DNA from: Anniella stebbinsi | Taxonomy: Eukaryota > Chordata > Lepidosauria > Squamata > Anniellidae | Reading direction: 5' to 3' | Assembly: GCA_029215795.1 (NCBI GenBank) | Contig: JARDYH010000001.1 | Span: forward strand, 231,411,654-231,475,653 | Length of the DNA: 64,000 nucleotides | In this document: piece by piece, positions 20,505-31,226 of the stretch | Layout of the letters: each line of letters begins with the position of its first letter | Position numbering within the stretch: the stretch's first letter is position 1 | Notes under the pieces: model-generated | Databases searched by the model: none | What the model was told of the DNA's origin: nothing | The model's input: only the letters and a program-made list of their open reading frames with translations | Made by a program: the position numbers and the translations under genes

Positions 20505-20660
20505 CAGGGGTAGACAGCCTATTTTGGGCTGTAGGCACATTTGCCAATTTGAGAAACTGTCACGGACACCACCACAAAATGGCTGTCATGGAATATGTGG
20601 CTAGACACAAGGGACAAGTAATTTGTCCAGAAGATTGAGCACAAGGCAGAGGTATGAACC
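20505..20660 (+). repeat. Dispersed repeat, copy 1 (possible hAT derivative)
   Basis: Shares text with 41775-41945 and 61680-61880: 'gcacatttgccaatttgaga', 'aatggctgtcatgg', 'gacaagtaatttgtccag' and 'acaaggcagaggta'. A three-copy family is clear; its class is not. The combination resembles known DNA-transposon fossils but no termini or duplication can be fixed. Confidence 0.5.
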
Positions 20661-20959
20661 CAATTTTCAGCACTAATGGAAATCTATTTCACAGCAATCC
20701 CAACTGCCCATAAGTGAAGGGGGTAGGCTTGGGCACCTTGTCACGAACCAAGAAAGATGTCCTAACATACATCAGTACCTGCAGGTACTACATTGCCTAC
20801 TCCATCTTAATGGGCTCCTTTGACACACAATGCAATTTGAATCATCTTTTATTTCTTTATGTAATGAGGAAGGAAGATTCTGAATAGCAGGGAGCTGCAC
20901 CCCTCCTTTCAATTTTCACTTGGAAGTGGCTGGGTTTATTCATGATCAAGATCTGATGA
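20661..20959. other. No recognised features
   Basis: Intronic sequence with no frame or repeat that I can support. Confidence 0.4.
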
Positions 20960-20979
20960 GCCGATCAATTGCCATGATA

Positions 20980-21042
20980 GAAATTATAGTTGAACACATC
21001 TAGGGGGCACCAGGCCAGGGAAAGCTAATTCACACTTTTCGA
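20980..21042 (-). mobile_element. Half copy of the palindromic MITE family
   Basis: 'gaaattatagttgaacacatc' and 'gggggcaccaggccagggaaagc' correspond to the right arm of the family complete at 26204-26338. Confidence 0.5.
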
Positions 21043-21059
21043 GCAACATCACAAAACTG

Positions 21060-21700
21060 AAACTATTTTTTAAATTTATATCCTGCCTTTCCACTAAAAA
21101 TGGCACTCAAGACAGTTAAAATACAGATTAAAACATCTCAAAACATAACATAAAAACAAATTAAAAAATACAACAATGAAAGACTGATCCAAAACCCAAC
21201 AGTTACGTCCCTTTCAACAGTTTATATGCTGAAATCCTGCCTGATAAAACCATCTTTGCTTGCTGGCTGAAGGAGAGAGGAATCTGACTTAGCCTCCCTT
21301 GGCAGAGAGTTCCTGGGAGCAGAAACCAAGAAGACCCTTTTATCACAGTCCCACCAAACGTGCCTCAGATGCTGATGGGACACAAATTTGGGCCTCTCTC
21401 AAAGATCTTAAAACCCAGGCAGGCTTATATGGGAGAATGGGGTTTCTTTGTTAGCCTGACCCCAAGTCATATAGCGTCTATAGGTCATAAATACCACTTC
21501 AAATTTTGTCTGGGAATAGGCCATAGCCAGTTAGGCTTTTGTAACAAGGAAGTCAGATGCTTCCTATAATTGTCCCCAGCCAACAGTCTGGCCGCAATAT
21601 TCTAGACTAACTGAAGTTTCCAAAGTCTTTGCGAAGGCAACCCACATAGAGTGCATTATAGTAGTCTAAAAAGGATGTAACTAAGGCATGTGTCACAATG
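21060..21700 (-). mobile_element. Degraded L2-type LINE 3' region, minus strand
   Basis: The order of landmarks matches the minus-strand L2 at 45.8-46.4 kb: an AT-rich tail with 'tatatcctgcctttccact', 'cagagagttcctgggagcag' (compare 'cggcaggccattccacagtc'), 'ccgcaatattctagactaac' and 'agagtgcattatagtag' (compare 'gatgtacagtgcattgcag'). Translation is fully broken. An older copy than the 46-kb one. Confidence 0.6.
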
Positions 21701-24699
21701 TCTAGATGAGAAATTTCATTTCATATTTCTCTTCTTTATGCATCTACGATACTGTGCTAGCAAAACGGATTGTTATAAAAAGATATGCACATACTAATAA
21801 AAAATGAAGTAGCAATCAACACAATTATTTTTAGGAGAAATGGTCTGGCAACATGTCAACTTTTTAATTTGGGCTCCAAGCTTTAGTCAGTTTAATCAGT
21901 ATTCCACACAGTATGCTGTCCCACCTAAATCTAGCCAGTTGCAAAACTGATTCAAACAACATAAATTTGGGTGACCTTGGTGCAGTTTGTTCCCCCTTTT
22001 AAAAAAGCAAACCACTTCTGTCAAAATATTGTGTGTAACTACTGCCTTCCAACTTTAATTCTCTGACCAGGCACAGTTCCTGGTAATCATCAATGGCAAT
22101 GATAAGCCAAACTGAGAACTAAAATGTTTTCTATATATAACCTCATTAAAAGAATCAAACAGGGGTTCCTTAATGCCCATAGCCACCCTACTGCAATCGA
22201 CACTCCCACTGCCAACAGCAATCCTTAACATTTTTCGCAAACAGAAAATGAGCAAGCAAAACTCAATGAGAATGCAATCAAATCCAATTTCCTTATGTTA
22301 TAAAGAAATGGCTATAATGTCAAATCTGAATACTACTTCCCCGCTGCCCTTGCTGTCAAGTGGAGAAAAACAGACAGCAGCTGGGGGCCAAACATATCTG
22401 TAACCAAGAAGAGAAGCCAATGCCACGTTTTGTTGTTGGCCATTGGGGGGTATTTACATTAGACCAGTAGCATCTTTAAGAACTAGTCAATAACAGAAGC
22501 TGAAACAGCTGACCTGGGCAAAGGTTTGTTGTCATCTTGTCCACACAGCCCATTCTGCTGTTTGGAGTCACTTCCTAACTGCAGAGACAACAGCCAGCAT
22601 CAAACTTACATCTGTAGCCCAGTGGAAAAGTCCAGCCCCTCTATAACAATCATCTGGTGCCAGATTTTCCTTGCAACTAGTTTGGGATGGGAGAACAGTA
22701 TTGGGAGTGTTGTAGGATAATGAATGAGAACTGATAGTCATATTTGGAGGACCATTCAATGAAAGGGAGTAAACTTCATGATTTACTGATGTTTTAATTA
22801 TTTTACGTAAACCACTTTGTGAATTTCATCTGAAAAATATAAAAATGTATAAAATATAAAATATTTACTTAAAAATAAATCCTGTTGATATCGACTGGAC
22901 TTCTAACTAAACATAGCTAGGGCTGGGCTATATGCTTACTCAACCTGAATCCTAAAGACACTCACTAGGGAATTGACTCCACTGGACAACGTAGTACTTT
23001 TGAGCAAATATGCATAGCACTGCACTGCAAGGCCGCAATCTAACTTATTTGGATTGAATGAAACTTATAGGATTTATTTTCAAGTCTCGTATTTTGTATC
23101 ACGCTGTAAATTATGGGACTGCTTTATTGGTTTATGACCATTTCAAAACAACTAATAGTAAAGAATATCAGCCCCTATATATTATACTTTTAAAAATTGA
23201 AAGTGCTTTTATTACAATCACACTTAAACGTACAATATTTCATATCCTTTTTAAAAAGAAAATGTATTTATTTTAACAATAAGGATTTACATTTGCAATT
23301 TTAAACTATCCCACTTTCCACAAACTGAAATTTGCAAGTTGCTTGAAGCTATATAAATTGGTCCTGTAATAAATTAAAATGAACTGCAAAAAAGAAGACA
23401 AATTTGTAAATAAAGCTTGATTATAGTTTGCTTTAAAAATACAAACATGTATTAATTCATCTCCTAACAAAAATGAAAGACAGCTGGAAAATTAGTAGCG
23501 CTGGACACACTATATTATAAATCATAATAAAATGGGAAATACAGTGAGGTTATAATTGTGAGTTACCAATGAGAGACTACAAAAGTGCCTCTCTGTTTTA
23601 ATAGTAAAACGAGCAAGCCAATCACAAAGATGTGTGGCTTTCTTTTGACAATCACAACCTCAGGAAATCCAATCAAACACACAGTGGGCTGGCAATGAGG
23701 TGGAGATATCTTTTCATTGAAGAAATTCTTGAGGATACATTTACTATCAATTCTGCATGAAAACACAGTGACATTAGGAGACATTTTTTTACACAGTAAG
23801 CCAAAGTTAAAGTCTAAAATATGGATGCTTCAGCTTTTAAGAAAAAATACAACAAGTTTACCGAAGCAGCACCAATATTACTGACAGAACTATCTTATCT
23901 ATTTTTTCAGGCACATGTATTACATATACAACCTTGAAATTAAAATTCACAAGCTAACAGAGATGTGAACTAACAGAAAACTGGTATTTCACACCTTCAT
24001 ACATCCAAACACTACAAGCAAATACCACTATATGATGACATTATTCATTTCCAACTGCACTGGTTGTCTTTTACAGTCCTCTTGTGAAACAGTAAGTCTC
24101 AAGCTAGAATCCTATGCACACGTACTTGGGAGTAAATAAGCCCCACTAAACTCTACAGGTCTCACTTTTGAGTATAAATATATAGGATTGTGCAGTCAGT
24201 CATGTTTCAGCAATGGCAAGAAACCAAAATATAATGGAATATTGTTGAATCACACGTATAAGCATAAACCACAGAAATCAACAATTTAGCTTTGCATGGC
24301 ACATAACAGTAGACAAAACAAATGACAGCTTCAGCCCCTCTTCCTTACAAGTTAGGCTGAGAAGTTTAGAATGTCAGAATGAAAAGACAGCGCCTGAGCT
24401 CCTTACAGGCTAGGCACAACATTATGTCATTAAAAATCAAATGGAAGCAAGACCCTGCCTATTTTCACACGACATAGATCTTTGCTACTTATCCAGAGGA
24501 AACGCTACCGTCACTTGCTGCTAGGAGAGCAGCCAGCTTTAAATTCATAAAACCAGCAAGGTCTGTTATACGGAGATGTGATACTCTAGAATAAGGACAC
24601 TCCCTCAAATTAAGAGATATCTGGGAACACTTATCAGCCGCTGTCATATAGCTCCAGTCAAGCAGGCAAACAGGCAAACGTACAGAACTGAAAACCAAC
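21701..24699. other. Intron near the EPC2 promoter without recognised exons
   Basis: I looked for an EPC2 exon 2 on the minus strand and saw none. A diffuse MITE-like pair lies at about 24110-24195 ('gaatcctatgcacacgtacttgggagtaa' on the left in part, 'taggattgtgcag' on the right). Short frames such as 23563-23784 show no domain. Confidence 0.4.
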
Positions 24700-24854
24700 A
24701 ACAGCACAAGGCAGGCTCCGCTAAGAGCGGCCGGCGCGCAGACTCTCCCATTCAAGGAAGCCTTTTACGCTTCCCTCCTGTTACGCCAACGTAAGGGCCT
24801 CCCCCCTCTTCCCCCTCCCCGCTAATCAAAACACTTCGCGAATCCTAGGGACGC

Positions 24855-24871
24855 AAAGAAGATGGCGGAGC
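24855..24871 (+). promoter_or_regulatory. YY1-type motif
   Basis: AAAGAAGATGGCGGAGC fits the extended YY1 consensus AANATGGCGGC in its core. It is on the plus strand inside the CpG island, downstream of exon 1 in the EPC2 direction. Function is inferred only from motif and place. Confidence 0.45.
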
Positions 24872-25061
24872 AAGGCCCCGCTTACGGCGTCGGAGAAGAG
24901 TTTACGCTGCGCTATTTACGTAGGACCCCATTCGGAACGTGCGCCGCTGCGGCGGGAAGCGTGCGTAGCGGCACTTGGTGAATGCCAATGGCCTATTTCC
25001 CGTGAGGGGAGGGGGATGTCTGATAAACAATGGTGGGGCCCCCCCTGCGCGACTCCCTTAC

Positions 25062-25214
25062 CGATTCCTCCTCCTTCTCCATGCCCGTGGGCATCTGCGG
25101 CACGGCACGGTTGATGGAGACGCAGTCATTGAGGTCGGGCATGTCCTTGCCGCGGTAGATGGGCAGCGGTTTGGCGGCGTCTAGCGCCCGGGCTCGGAAG
25201 GAGAGTTTGCTCAT
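25062..25214 (-). CDS. EPC2: EPC2 first coding exon (enhancer of polycomb homolog 2)
   Basis: The exon encodes 51 residues beginning MSKLSFRARALDAAKPLPIY, then 'GKDMPDLNDCVSINRAVPQM' and ending 'TGMEKEEES'. This is the highly conserved N-terminus of the EPcA domain. 'LDAAKPLPIYRGKDM' fits EPC2 rather than EPC1, which by my recollection has different residues there. The exon ends in phase 0 at TCG|GTAAGG, a good splice donor (GT at 25061-25060); the open frame beyond it (to 24993) is intron. EPC proteins are scaffold subunits of the NuA4/TIP60 histone acetyltransferase complex in the nucleus. ATG at 25214 is the natural start. The remaining exons lie outside the window or were not found, so the gene is partial here. 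Confidence 0.95.
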
Positions 25215-25281
25215 TGTCTCCCCCTCACAATAACACCCCGGGGCCGGGCTGGGGGAGCTGGGGGGGCGAGGGGGACCCTCA

Positions 25282-25335
25282 CTACGGCCTCGCCGCCGCC
25301 TCCCAGCCGCTCCCGAACCCGGCCCGACACACCAT
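25282..25335 (-). other. Possible upstream ORF 2 in EPC2 leader
   Basis: A minus-strand ATG at 25335 opens 17 codons and ends with TAG at 25284-25282, 67 bases before the EPC2 ATG. It matters only if transcription starts upstream of 25335. No conservation evidence. Confidence 0.35.
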
Positions 25336-25385
25336 GGAGAGCCCCGCCGCCCCGGAACAGCTCCCGCGAAGAGCCGCCCGCAGCC

Positions 25386-25436
25386 CTAGATCCGCGCCGG
25401 GCTCGCTCGATCCGCTCCCTGCGCCATGGCAAACAT
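25386..25436 (-). other. Possible upstream ORF 1 in EPC2 leader
   Basis: A minus-strand ATG at 25436 opens 16 codons ending with TAG at 25388-25386. Its start codon is embedded in the YY1-type motif AAACATGGCGGAC on the other strand, so the ATG may simply reflect the motif. Confidence 0.3.
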
Positions 25437-25446
25437 GGCGGACATT
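25432..25446 (+). promoter_or_regulatory. YY1-type motif upstream of EPC2 start codon
   Basis: AAACATGGCGGACAT matches the YY1 core on the plus strand, 218 bases upstream of the EPC2 ATG. Such motifs are common near transcription starts of CpG promoters. Confidence 0.45.
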
Positions 25447-25830
25447 AACCAAAGCGGCCAGCGATCCCGGCAGCCAACGCGAGAGCGGGGAAAGGAGGGA
25501 GGGGGAGAGAGAGCGAGTGAGTGAGTGAGAGCGCGGGGGGGGGGGAGAGAGAGGCGGGTGAGAGCTGAGGCGAGGAGGAGGAGAAGAGAAAGAAAGGCGA
25601 CGAGGAGGAGGATGCGCGCGCACTCCGCAGCCGGGTAACCAACAGTGAGCCGTGAGGGAGGCGAGGCCGCTTCCCTTCTCGGTTCTCACACGGCAGAGGA
25701 CGAAGCGCATGCAGCAGCCGCTATCATCACCACCGCCGCTACGAAAGGCGCTGTAGGGAAACTTAAAGCAGCATCGGGGCCCTCTTTTTCTTCACGCAAA
25801 CTTCTCCACACGCCGGCCACGTACACGTGA

Positions 25831-26203
25831 AAGCACACGCAGACCCATCACGCCGCTCTGCTGTATAAAGGGCCGCTTCACACTTTTGCCTTCCCCATAG
25901 ATACGTACACACTCACTTTCTGTCAAAAACGTAGGCTTCAAAAAACATCACAGATGTACACGCGTGAATGGCGACAAGCAGGTGTATGAGCGGCAGGCAA
26001 TGGTTAGGGTGCGGTGCAGCAGGCTCCAGAGGCAAACCTGGGTTTGTGGTTGTGTAATGTGTAAATGGGAGCGACCCAAAGAGGATCGGGGGTCCTATAT
26101 TGTACTCATTCACAGTCGCTGCACAGAAATGGAAATTTCAACCGGGACAGTTGTTCAAATCAAAGATACAGGAACCCTATCTTAGACTCCAGTTACCTTA
26201 ATC
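25831..26203. other. Promoter-distal flank, no features
   Basis: CpG density falls off; no frame or repeat recognised. Confidence 0.4.
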
Positions 26204-26338
26204 TAGCCTTCTCCCACCTAGTACTTTCCAGATGATTTGGACTTCAACTCCCAGCATCCCTGATCGTTAGCTATGCCAGCTAGGGCTGATGGGAGTTGAA
26301 GTCTAAAATCTTGGAGGGAACCAGGTTGGGGAAGGCTG
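26204..26338. mobile_element. Palindromic MITE (hAT-like), complete
   Basis: The 135-bp element folds back on itself: 'ggacttcaactcccagcatc' on the left pairs with 'gatgggagttgaagtc' on the right, and 'agccttctcccacct' with 'aggttggggaaggct'. The flanks CCTTAATC and CCCTACTC agree at six of eight positions, which could be a decayed 8-bp duplication. Half copies are at 20138-20312, 20980-21042 and 26454-26530. Confidence 0.65.
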
Positions 26339-26453
26339 CCCTACTCTAAACAAATAATTGGAGAGTAGGTGTAGCTTAAAGAGGAAGAGACTAGCTTTCA
26401 GTTAAGATGTTGCTCATTCAAATTTCATCTTGATCATGACTTCACTAGATAGA

Positions 26454-26530
26454 GCAGCTTTCCCCAACATAGTGCCTTCCAGATGTGCTGGACTACAACT
26501 CCCAATATCCTGAGCCAGCATAACCAATTG
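26454..26530. mobile_element. Half copy of the same palindromic MITE
   Basis: 'gctttccccaacatagtgcc', 'ttccagatgtgctggactac' and 'aactcccaatatcctgagcc' correspond to the left arm; the right arm is absent. Confidence 0.55.
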
Positions 26531-26809
26531 AGAGGATTGACTCAGTGTGTGCTTGCCTCTCAGTATTACCCACCCACCCCATCTGTAACATATGTTAAAT
26601 TCTGACTTTCGTTACTGGGTTATAGGGATTAAAGATAAATTAATATACCACTTTCTAATGCTTAAAGTGCTTCACATAAGTTTTATTACAAATTATTTAT
26701 TATATAATAATAATAATATACTTTGCAGTAATGGTCCTGTAAGCTAGATAAATATCTCCATATTGCATTCAGATGATGGCTGAGAGAATGCTCCCTTGCC
26801 TAATGCCAT
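26531..26809. other. Possible old SINE-like fragment
   Basis: About 26640-26790 contains 'accactttctaatgcttaaagtgcttcac' in part and 'ggtcctgtaagctagataaatat', words I associate with a dispersed reptile repeat, but no ends are visible. Confidence 0.25.
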
Positions 26810-26812
26810 TTA

Positions 26813-26887
26813 GAGCACAATCCAATATGTGTTTAGACAGAAAAAGTCTTACAAGTTTTTCTGTCTAACATGTATAGAATTGCATCC
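26813..26887. mobile_element. PIF/Harbinger-like MITE, 75 bp, TTA target duplication
   Basis: It has termini GAGCACAATCC and GAATTGCATCC (inverted), interior 'gtttagacagaaaaagtc' and its mirror 'ttctgtctaacatg', and TTA on both sides (26810-26812, 26888-26890). It is a more diverged member of the family at 5880-5973. Confidence 0.65.
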
Positions 26888-26890
26888 TTA

Positions 26891-28959
26891 GTGCGCCTGA
26901 GGTGAGATGTGAATGGGGACTTGCAGCTCACCACTCAGAATCTTAGCTACTCTCATGAAGTTCCCTCTACAGTCAGTAGATCCCAGATACTTTCAGTATG
27001 TGTGTTTAGTATCAGAAGAAAATGATAAGTACGCAAGACTGATGCCTACATTGACCAGAACATGTATCCTCATTAAAAACCTCTTTCTAGCTTTCTGTTC
27101 TGTATTAACTATTAGACATTTGTACAAATAGCATGAATGAAACTCACAGGGTGATTCAAGTGTCATGTATGAAAGTGTTTTCAGGCACTATATGCAATAT
27201 ATCTGTATCTTCCTAATTAAACTGTGACACTGGATTGAACAAAAGGTAGACTGTGACTCATTGGCTGCGTATCAACATCTAAATTCTGTTGGGCAATTTA
27301 GCATTGGACAGCAAAGCTTACAACGAATCCTGAGCTAAAAAGAACTGATTCTGATCCAGAATTTCTTACCTTCTCTAGCAATACCTACAACACCTCCCTT
27401 AACACAGATTTCTTATGCCTAACTGCTAAGAGATTCTGAATATGCAGTCTTCATTTAAATTTAACATCAATGGACAACTGTTTATTTTTTTTTTAAAAAA
27501 TTAAGTAATACAGTCCACTTAACAGTAAAATGCAAACAGAAGATAGATCCCCATAATATTTTGAAGCACTGTTCTGTCACTATCCATATATGCACGGGTA
27601 CACATAACCACACACACATAGAGAGAATTACATATAACCAATGTCATAGGAAAAGACTACCTGCCCAGAACTGCTTAGCCCATAGAAGTAGCATGCTCCC
27701 ACAGATGTAAACACAGAAGCACATTCAAAGGCCTTTCTTGAACCTATGCAGTCTGGTATATGCCACTACTGCATATGTGCATGCATGAGATTGTGTAATA
27801 CCCACAATTGGGACCTCTTTTACACATAATTCAGACATAGAGCTATAACATATGCACATTCTGGCAGAAATGTCACCGAGAGGACTGTACCGATACATCG
27901 ATGTGCATATGACATTTTGGTTCATACATTGAGGATGATCACCTGATTAAACACAGTCCAGACACTTCCTTTTGTAACAGAGAAACATGAACAGTAAACT
28001 TTCCCATTTACCGTTGCCCCAGTGCAGAACTGATAGCCTCTCAGTTGTTGTTGTTTTGCACATGGGATCCCAAATGAGGATTGACTTGATTTATTGCCAC
28101 TCAAAACAGGAGCTAGCATAGTGTGTTATATTCCAGGTGAGAGGGTCTTTTTTGTTGTTGTTGTTTGGTACCAACAGAATCCTTTGTGCCCAGTCTTCTT
28201 CTTCTGTAAGCATTCTAGTTGTCTTGCACAGCTATGAATGGAGCTGAAGTACAGAACTAAGGTTAATTGTTTCTGAAGATATGCCTGAAAGTGGGCGATG
28301 TACTAATTACAAATTGTCTACTGATACTAATCCTCCGAGCACAGTAATGGAGCATGATTACATAGAGCCATCTCAAAAAAAATCACCTAGGAAGAGAAGT
28401 TGAAAATGTTGTCAAGCAGGAAAAAGTTTCAACTTGGTTCTTTGTGCTAATAATCTCCTTTTTGTGTTATACAGAAATTATGTCTAATTTATAAAATGTC
28501 TTGCACTTTGTTGATTTTGCTACCCAGAATAACATGTCTCTCTCTCTAGAATGCGTTGCTAAAACAAGTGTGCATTAAAAACACCCTAACTACAACCTGA
28601 CTTAACTTTTACTCTACCCATTGCCTATTAGAAATATGTCTGTTACACATTCATGTCTCCTTCACACAGTCCCCTAACTTACACTTACACCGCATAGTTA
28701 TGTTTATATGCAAATATGAGAGTCAAGATATTAAATATTCACACACTATACCTATGGAAACATTGCCATTTTATTACTTGAACAGTAGTGGTGGCATTAT
28801 CTGCCTTCTACTAGGCATTGCAAAAAATACATCAGAAAAATAAGCTTTTTATCCATAACCATGCAGCACGCACACACAAAATACATGATGTCCAGTGGAC
28901 AAAGTACTAATTTAGATGTTAAAACACATGATTAACTTTTATCTTTGGCAAATCAATGA
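26891..28959. other. Intergenic sequence without recognised features
   Basis: No open frame of interest. Minor simple repeats only (CA-rich near 27608, TTG near 28150). Confidence 0.4.
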
Positions 28960-28969
28960 GGCTTCCATC

Positions 28970-29175
28970 CTCAAAAGCCAGTGTGATTCAGCAGATAAAA
29001 TATTGGATACAGATTGTATCTCTGTCCAACCGTGGACTCAATGGATAGCCTCAGGCAAGTTACTGTCTCCGCTACAAATCCCCATCTGCATAATGGGAAT
29101 ACTAGTGACGCTCACTGGAAGGTTGAGAGAATGAACCAAATAAGACTATAAAGCAGCTTGCACTGACTTCAACTA
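28970..29175 (+). mobile_element. Old SINE, MIR-like
   Basis: The segment follows the order of a MIR/CORE-type SINE: 'gattcagcagataaaatatt', 'ctcaggcaagttactgtctc', 'ccccatctgcataatgggaa', and 'gagagaatgaaccaaataag' with 'aagcagcttgcac'. Similarity is partial and judged by eye only. Confidence 0.4.
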
Positions 29176-29379
29176 AAACTGCTTTAGAATAAGGAGTCTA
29201 CAACCTTTGATTGAAGTTCTCAACAAAGCTTCTACCCAAACCAGCCTTTTAACATTCACCATAGGTAATACCAGTATGTTGCTGTGAGAAACTTGTTCTC
29301 TTTCTTTGTCATAGGCTATGATATTTTACACTTTTCTTTCAAGGCAGAAATCAAAATATATTTCATTTTTGTACTGCTT

Positions 29380-29384
<5 letters not shown>

Positions 29385-29415
<31 letters not shown>

Positions 29416-29460
29416 GATTTATTTCTTACCCGCCTCTCCGTCTAGATCGGAATGAAACAA
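29385..29460 (-). mobile_element. AAT microsatellite with short L2 3' tail
   Basis: About ten AAT units (29382-29413) lead into 'atttatttcttacccgcctc' and 'tccgtctagatcgg', the same L2 tail found at 7720-7785. Confidence 0.6.
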
Positions 29461-29704
29461 AATTGGTCTCAAAACAAAACATAGACTGAACATTTATACA
29501 GTAAATGGCACTGAAGTTCACAGTGATCATAGAATAAAACAGATATGGAGATAGTGGGTTGATGATGTAGACAGAAAAAACAAGACAAAGTTGAGTTGCT
29601 GGAGCAATATCAGAAGGTTGCTATGAAATAAATATGGACTGAATAAGAATTATTGCAGTACTAAACAAGATGAGTATATTGCAGAAAAGTTAAAGGAAAA
29701 CAAT

Positions 29705-30250
29705 TGTTTATTTATACATTTATGAGTTGTCTTTTGCTCCTAATAGGGCCCCCAAGGCAACTTACAATTAAAACTTAAAACGGTTTAAAACCTTTAAAAA
29801 CAATTTAAAGTGTAGAATTAAGTGCAGAGCTAATACATTTAAAATACTAAAAAGCCATACAGAACAGAACAGTTTTAACAGCCTGCCTAAAACTGAACAA
29901 AGAAGGGACCAGCCTAACTTTCACCCTCTGTAGAGAGTTCCACTGCTAGAGAGAAGGTCCTGTCCCATATACCCATCAAACTAAACCTTTCTTGGTGATG
30001 AAACATCCAGAAGGGCATCCAAAGCTGATCTTAAACTATAGGCTGGTTGGTATGGGAGGAGATAGCCTTTCAGATATCTTGGCCCCAAGCCATCTAGGGC
30101 TTTTATAAGCAAGCACTTGCGCCTTGAATTGTGCCCAGGAACAGATGGCAGTCAATGATGTTGATTTAAGACCAGAGTAATCTGGACCCGGTATTTTATA
30201 CTAACTGCAGTTTCCAAACAGTTTTCAAGGGCAGCCCCATATTGCAATAA
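29705..30250 (-). mobile_element. Degraded L2-type LINE 3' region, minus strand
   Basis: Landmarks agree with the minus-strand L2 at 45.8-46.4 kb: 'gtagagagttccactgctag', 'gccccaagccatctagggct' (compare 'gacccaagccatgtagggct'), 'tttataagcaagcacttgcg', and 'ttttatactaactgcagttt'. No open frame is left. Confidence 0.65.
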
Positions 30251-30283
30251 TTTAGATGGGATGGGATTGTTATGAATGTTTAA

Positions 30284-30374
30284 AGGCGCAATTCTATGCA
30301 TGCTTAGAAAGAAAAAAGTCCTACAACTGGTTCCCCAACTAGTATTCTGTCTAAACATGCATAGGATTGTGTCC
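30284..30374. mobile_element. PIF/Harbinger-like MITE, 91 bp, TAA target duplication
   Basis: It runs from AGGCGCAATTCTATGCATGC to CATGCATAGGATTGTGTCC with TAA at 30281-30283 and 30375-30377. The interior has 'cttagaaagaaaaaagtcc' mirrored by 'ttctgtctaaa'. Same family as 5880-5973. Confidence 0.75.
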
Positions 30375-30377
30375 TAA

Positions 30378-31010
30378 GTATGTGTTGTAATAAGATCACC
30401 ACTGTCAAGCAACTGAGGCTGGGAAGACAACTGTATTGCCAATTACCACCAATGATAAATAAGATAAAGGACTTTGAGAAAGACTCAGAACTCTGCTTTG
30501 GTTGGATTTATCTTAAACTGGGTGAAAGCTAGGAACGTGCAATGAATGAGAGGTGATTGATGTGCAAGTTATTCACCATTGTAGAAACAAAATGATGTCA
30601 CAAGAGGAAAGGAGGCAGCCAAGGGTAAAACCATAAGGTGTCAATGTAGCAGAGCAGGAAATAGTAGTAAAAAAATATCAGTTTGCTTGAACAAGTTAGC
30701 AAATGCATGAAAGGGAAGTGTGGTCAGTGGTGTTTTTTTGTTTTTTTTTTAAGTGGAACTGGGTTTGTACAGCTATTGTGGGATAGTAATCTAGACTCTA
30801 TGCTTACCCTTTTGGAAGCAAGTTTCTCTGAAATCAGAAAGATGTACTTCAAAATAAATAAGTAATACTAATAAGCTGTTATTGAATGTGATTTTCTAGA
30901 CAAGTGTACAAAATTGTGCACATTCTCAAGACACACATTTGTTAAAGGACCTTTTCACCTTGGCAATAGGAATTCTGGGCATCTGGCAAGAGGCAACACA
31001 AGGGCTGAAT
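30378..31010. other. No recognised features
   Basis: Intergenic; the 60-codon frame at 30683-30865 crosses a poly-T run and has no support. Confidence 0.4.
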
Positions 31011-31226
31011 TCGGACGACACAATAAGCAACAGGGGGGGAACAATCGTCAGTTGTATTGACTATCGTGTCGTCCGAATGCTGCCATAGTCAATTCAGCGC
31101 TGATCCTAATCCACACCACAGTTGATTATTTATTACCATGTTGTGTGGGGAGTACCTCCTAGATGAACAACTGTAAAGTTGATTATTACCCCACCACTGA
31201 CTATCATGTTGTCCGAACTCAGCCAA
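31011..31226. mobile_element. Palindromic MITE-like element, about 216 bp
   Basis: The left end 'gggctgaattcggacgacac' is mirrored by the right end 'gttgtccgaactcagcc'; an additional internal copy 'gactatcgtgtcgtccgaat' lies at about 31058-31077. No target duplication is convincing. Confidence 0.6.

Larger units (their letters stand above)
24720..25830. promoter_or_regulatory. EPC2: CpG-island promoter of EPC2
   Basis: CpG dinucleotides and GC content rise abruptly here against an AT-rich background, and the island surrounds the first coding exon of EPC2. Two YY1-type motifs (AANATGGCGG) lie at 24858-24870 and 25432-25444. A GCGCATGCAGC word near 25706 resembles an NRF1 site. A GAGA/GTGA-rich tract follows at about 25495-25590. 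No TATA box is obvious, as expected for a housekeeping CpG promoter. The transcription start site cannot be placed from sequence alone; it should lie between about 25215 and 25830 for a minus-strand transcript. Confidence 0.85.

Noticed and set aside
24993..25061. Extension of the EPC2 frame past the exon end
   Set aside because: The frame stays open by chance, but the sequence after residue 51 no longer matches EPC2 and a strong splice donor (GTAAGG) sits exactly at the divergence point.
25282..25710. 142-codon minus-strand frame upstream of EPC2 as an N-terminal extension
   Set aside because: It is in a different phase from EPC2 and consists of Ser/Pro/Arg runs from GC- and GA-rich promoter DNA.
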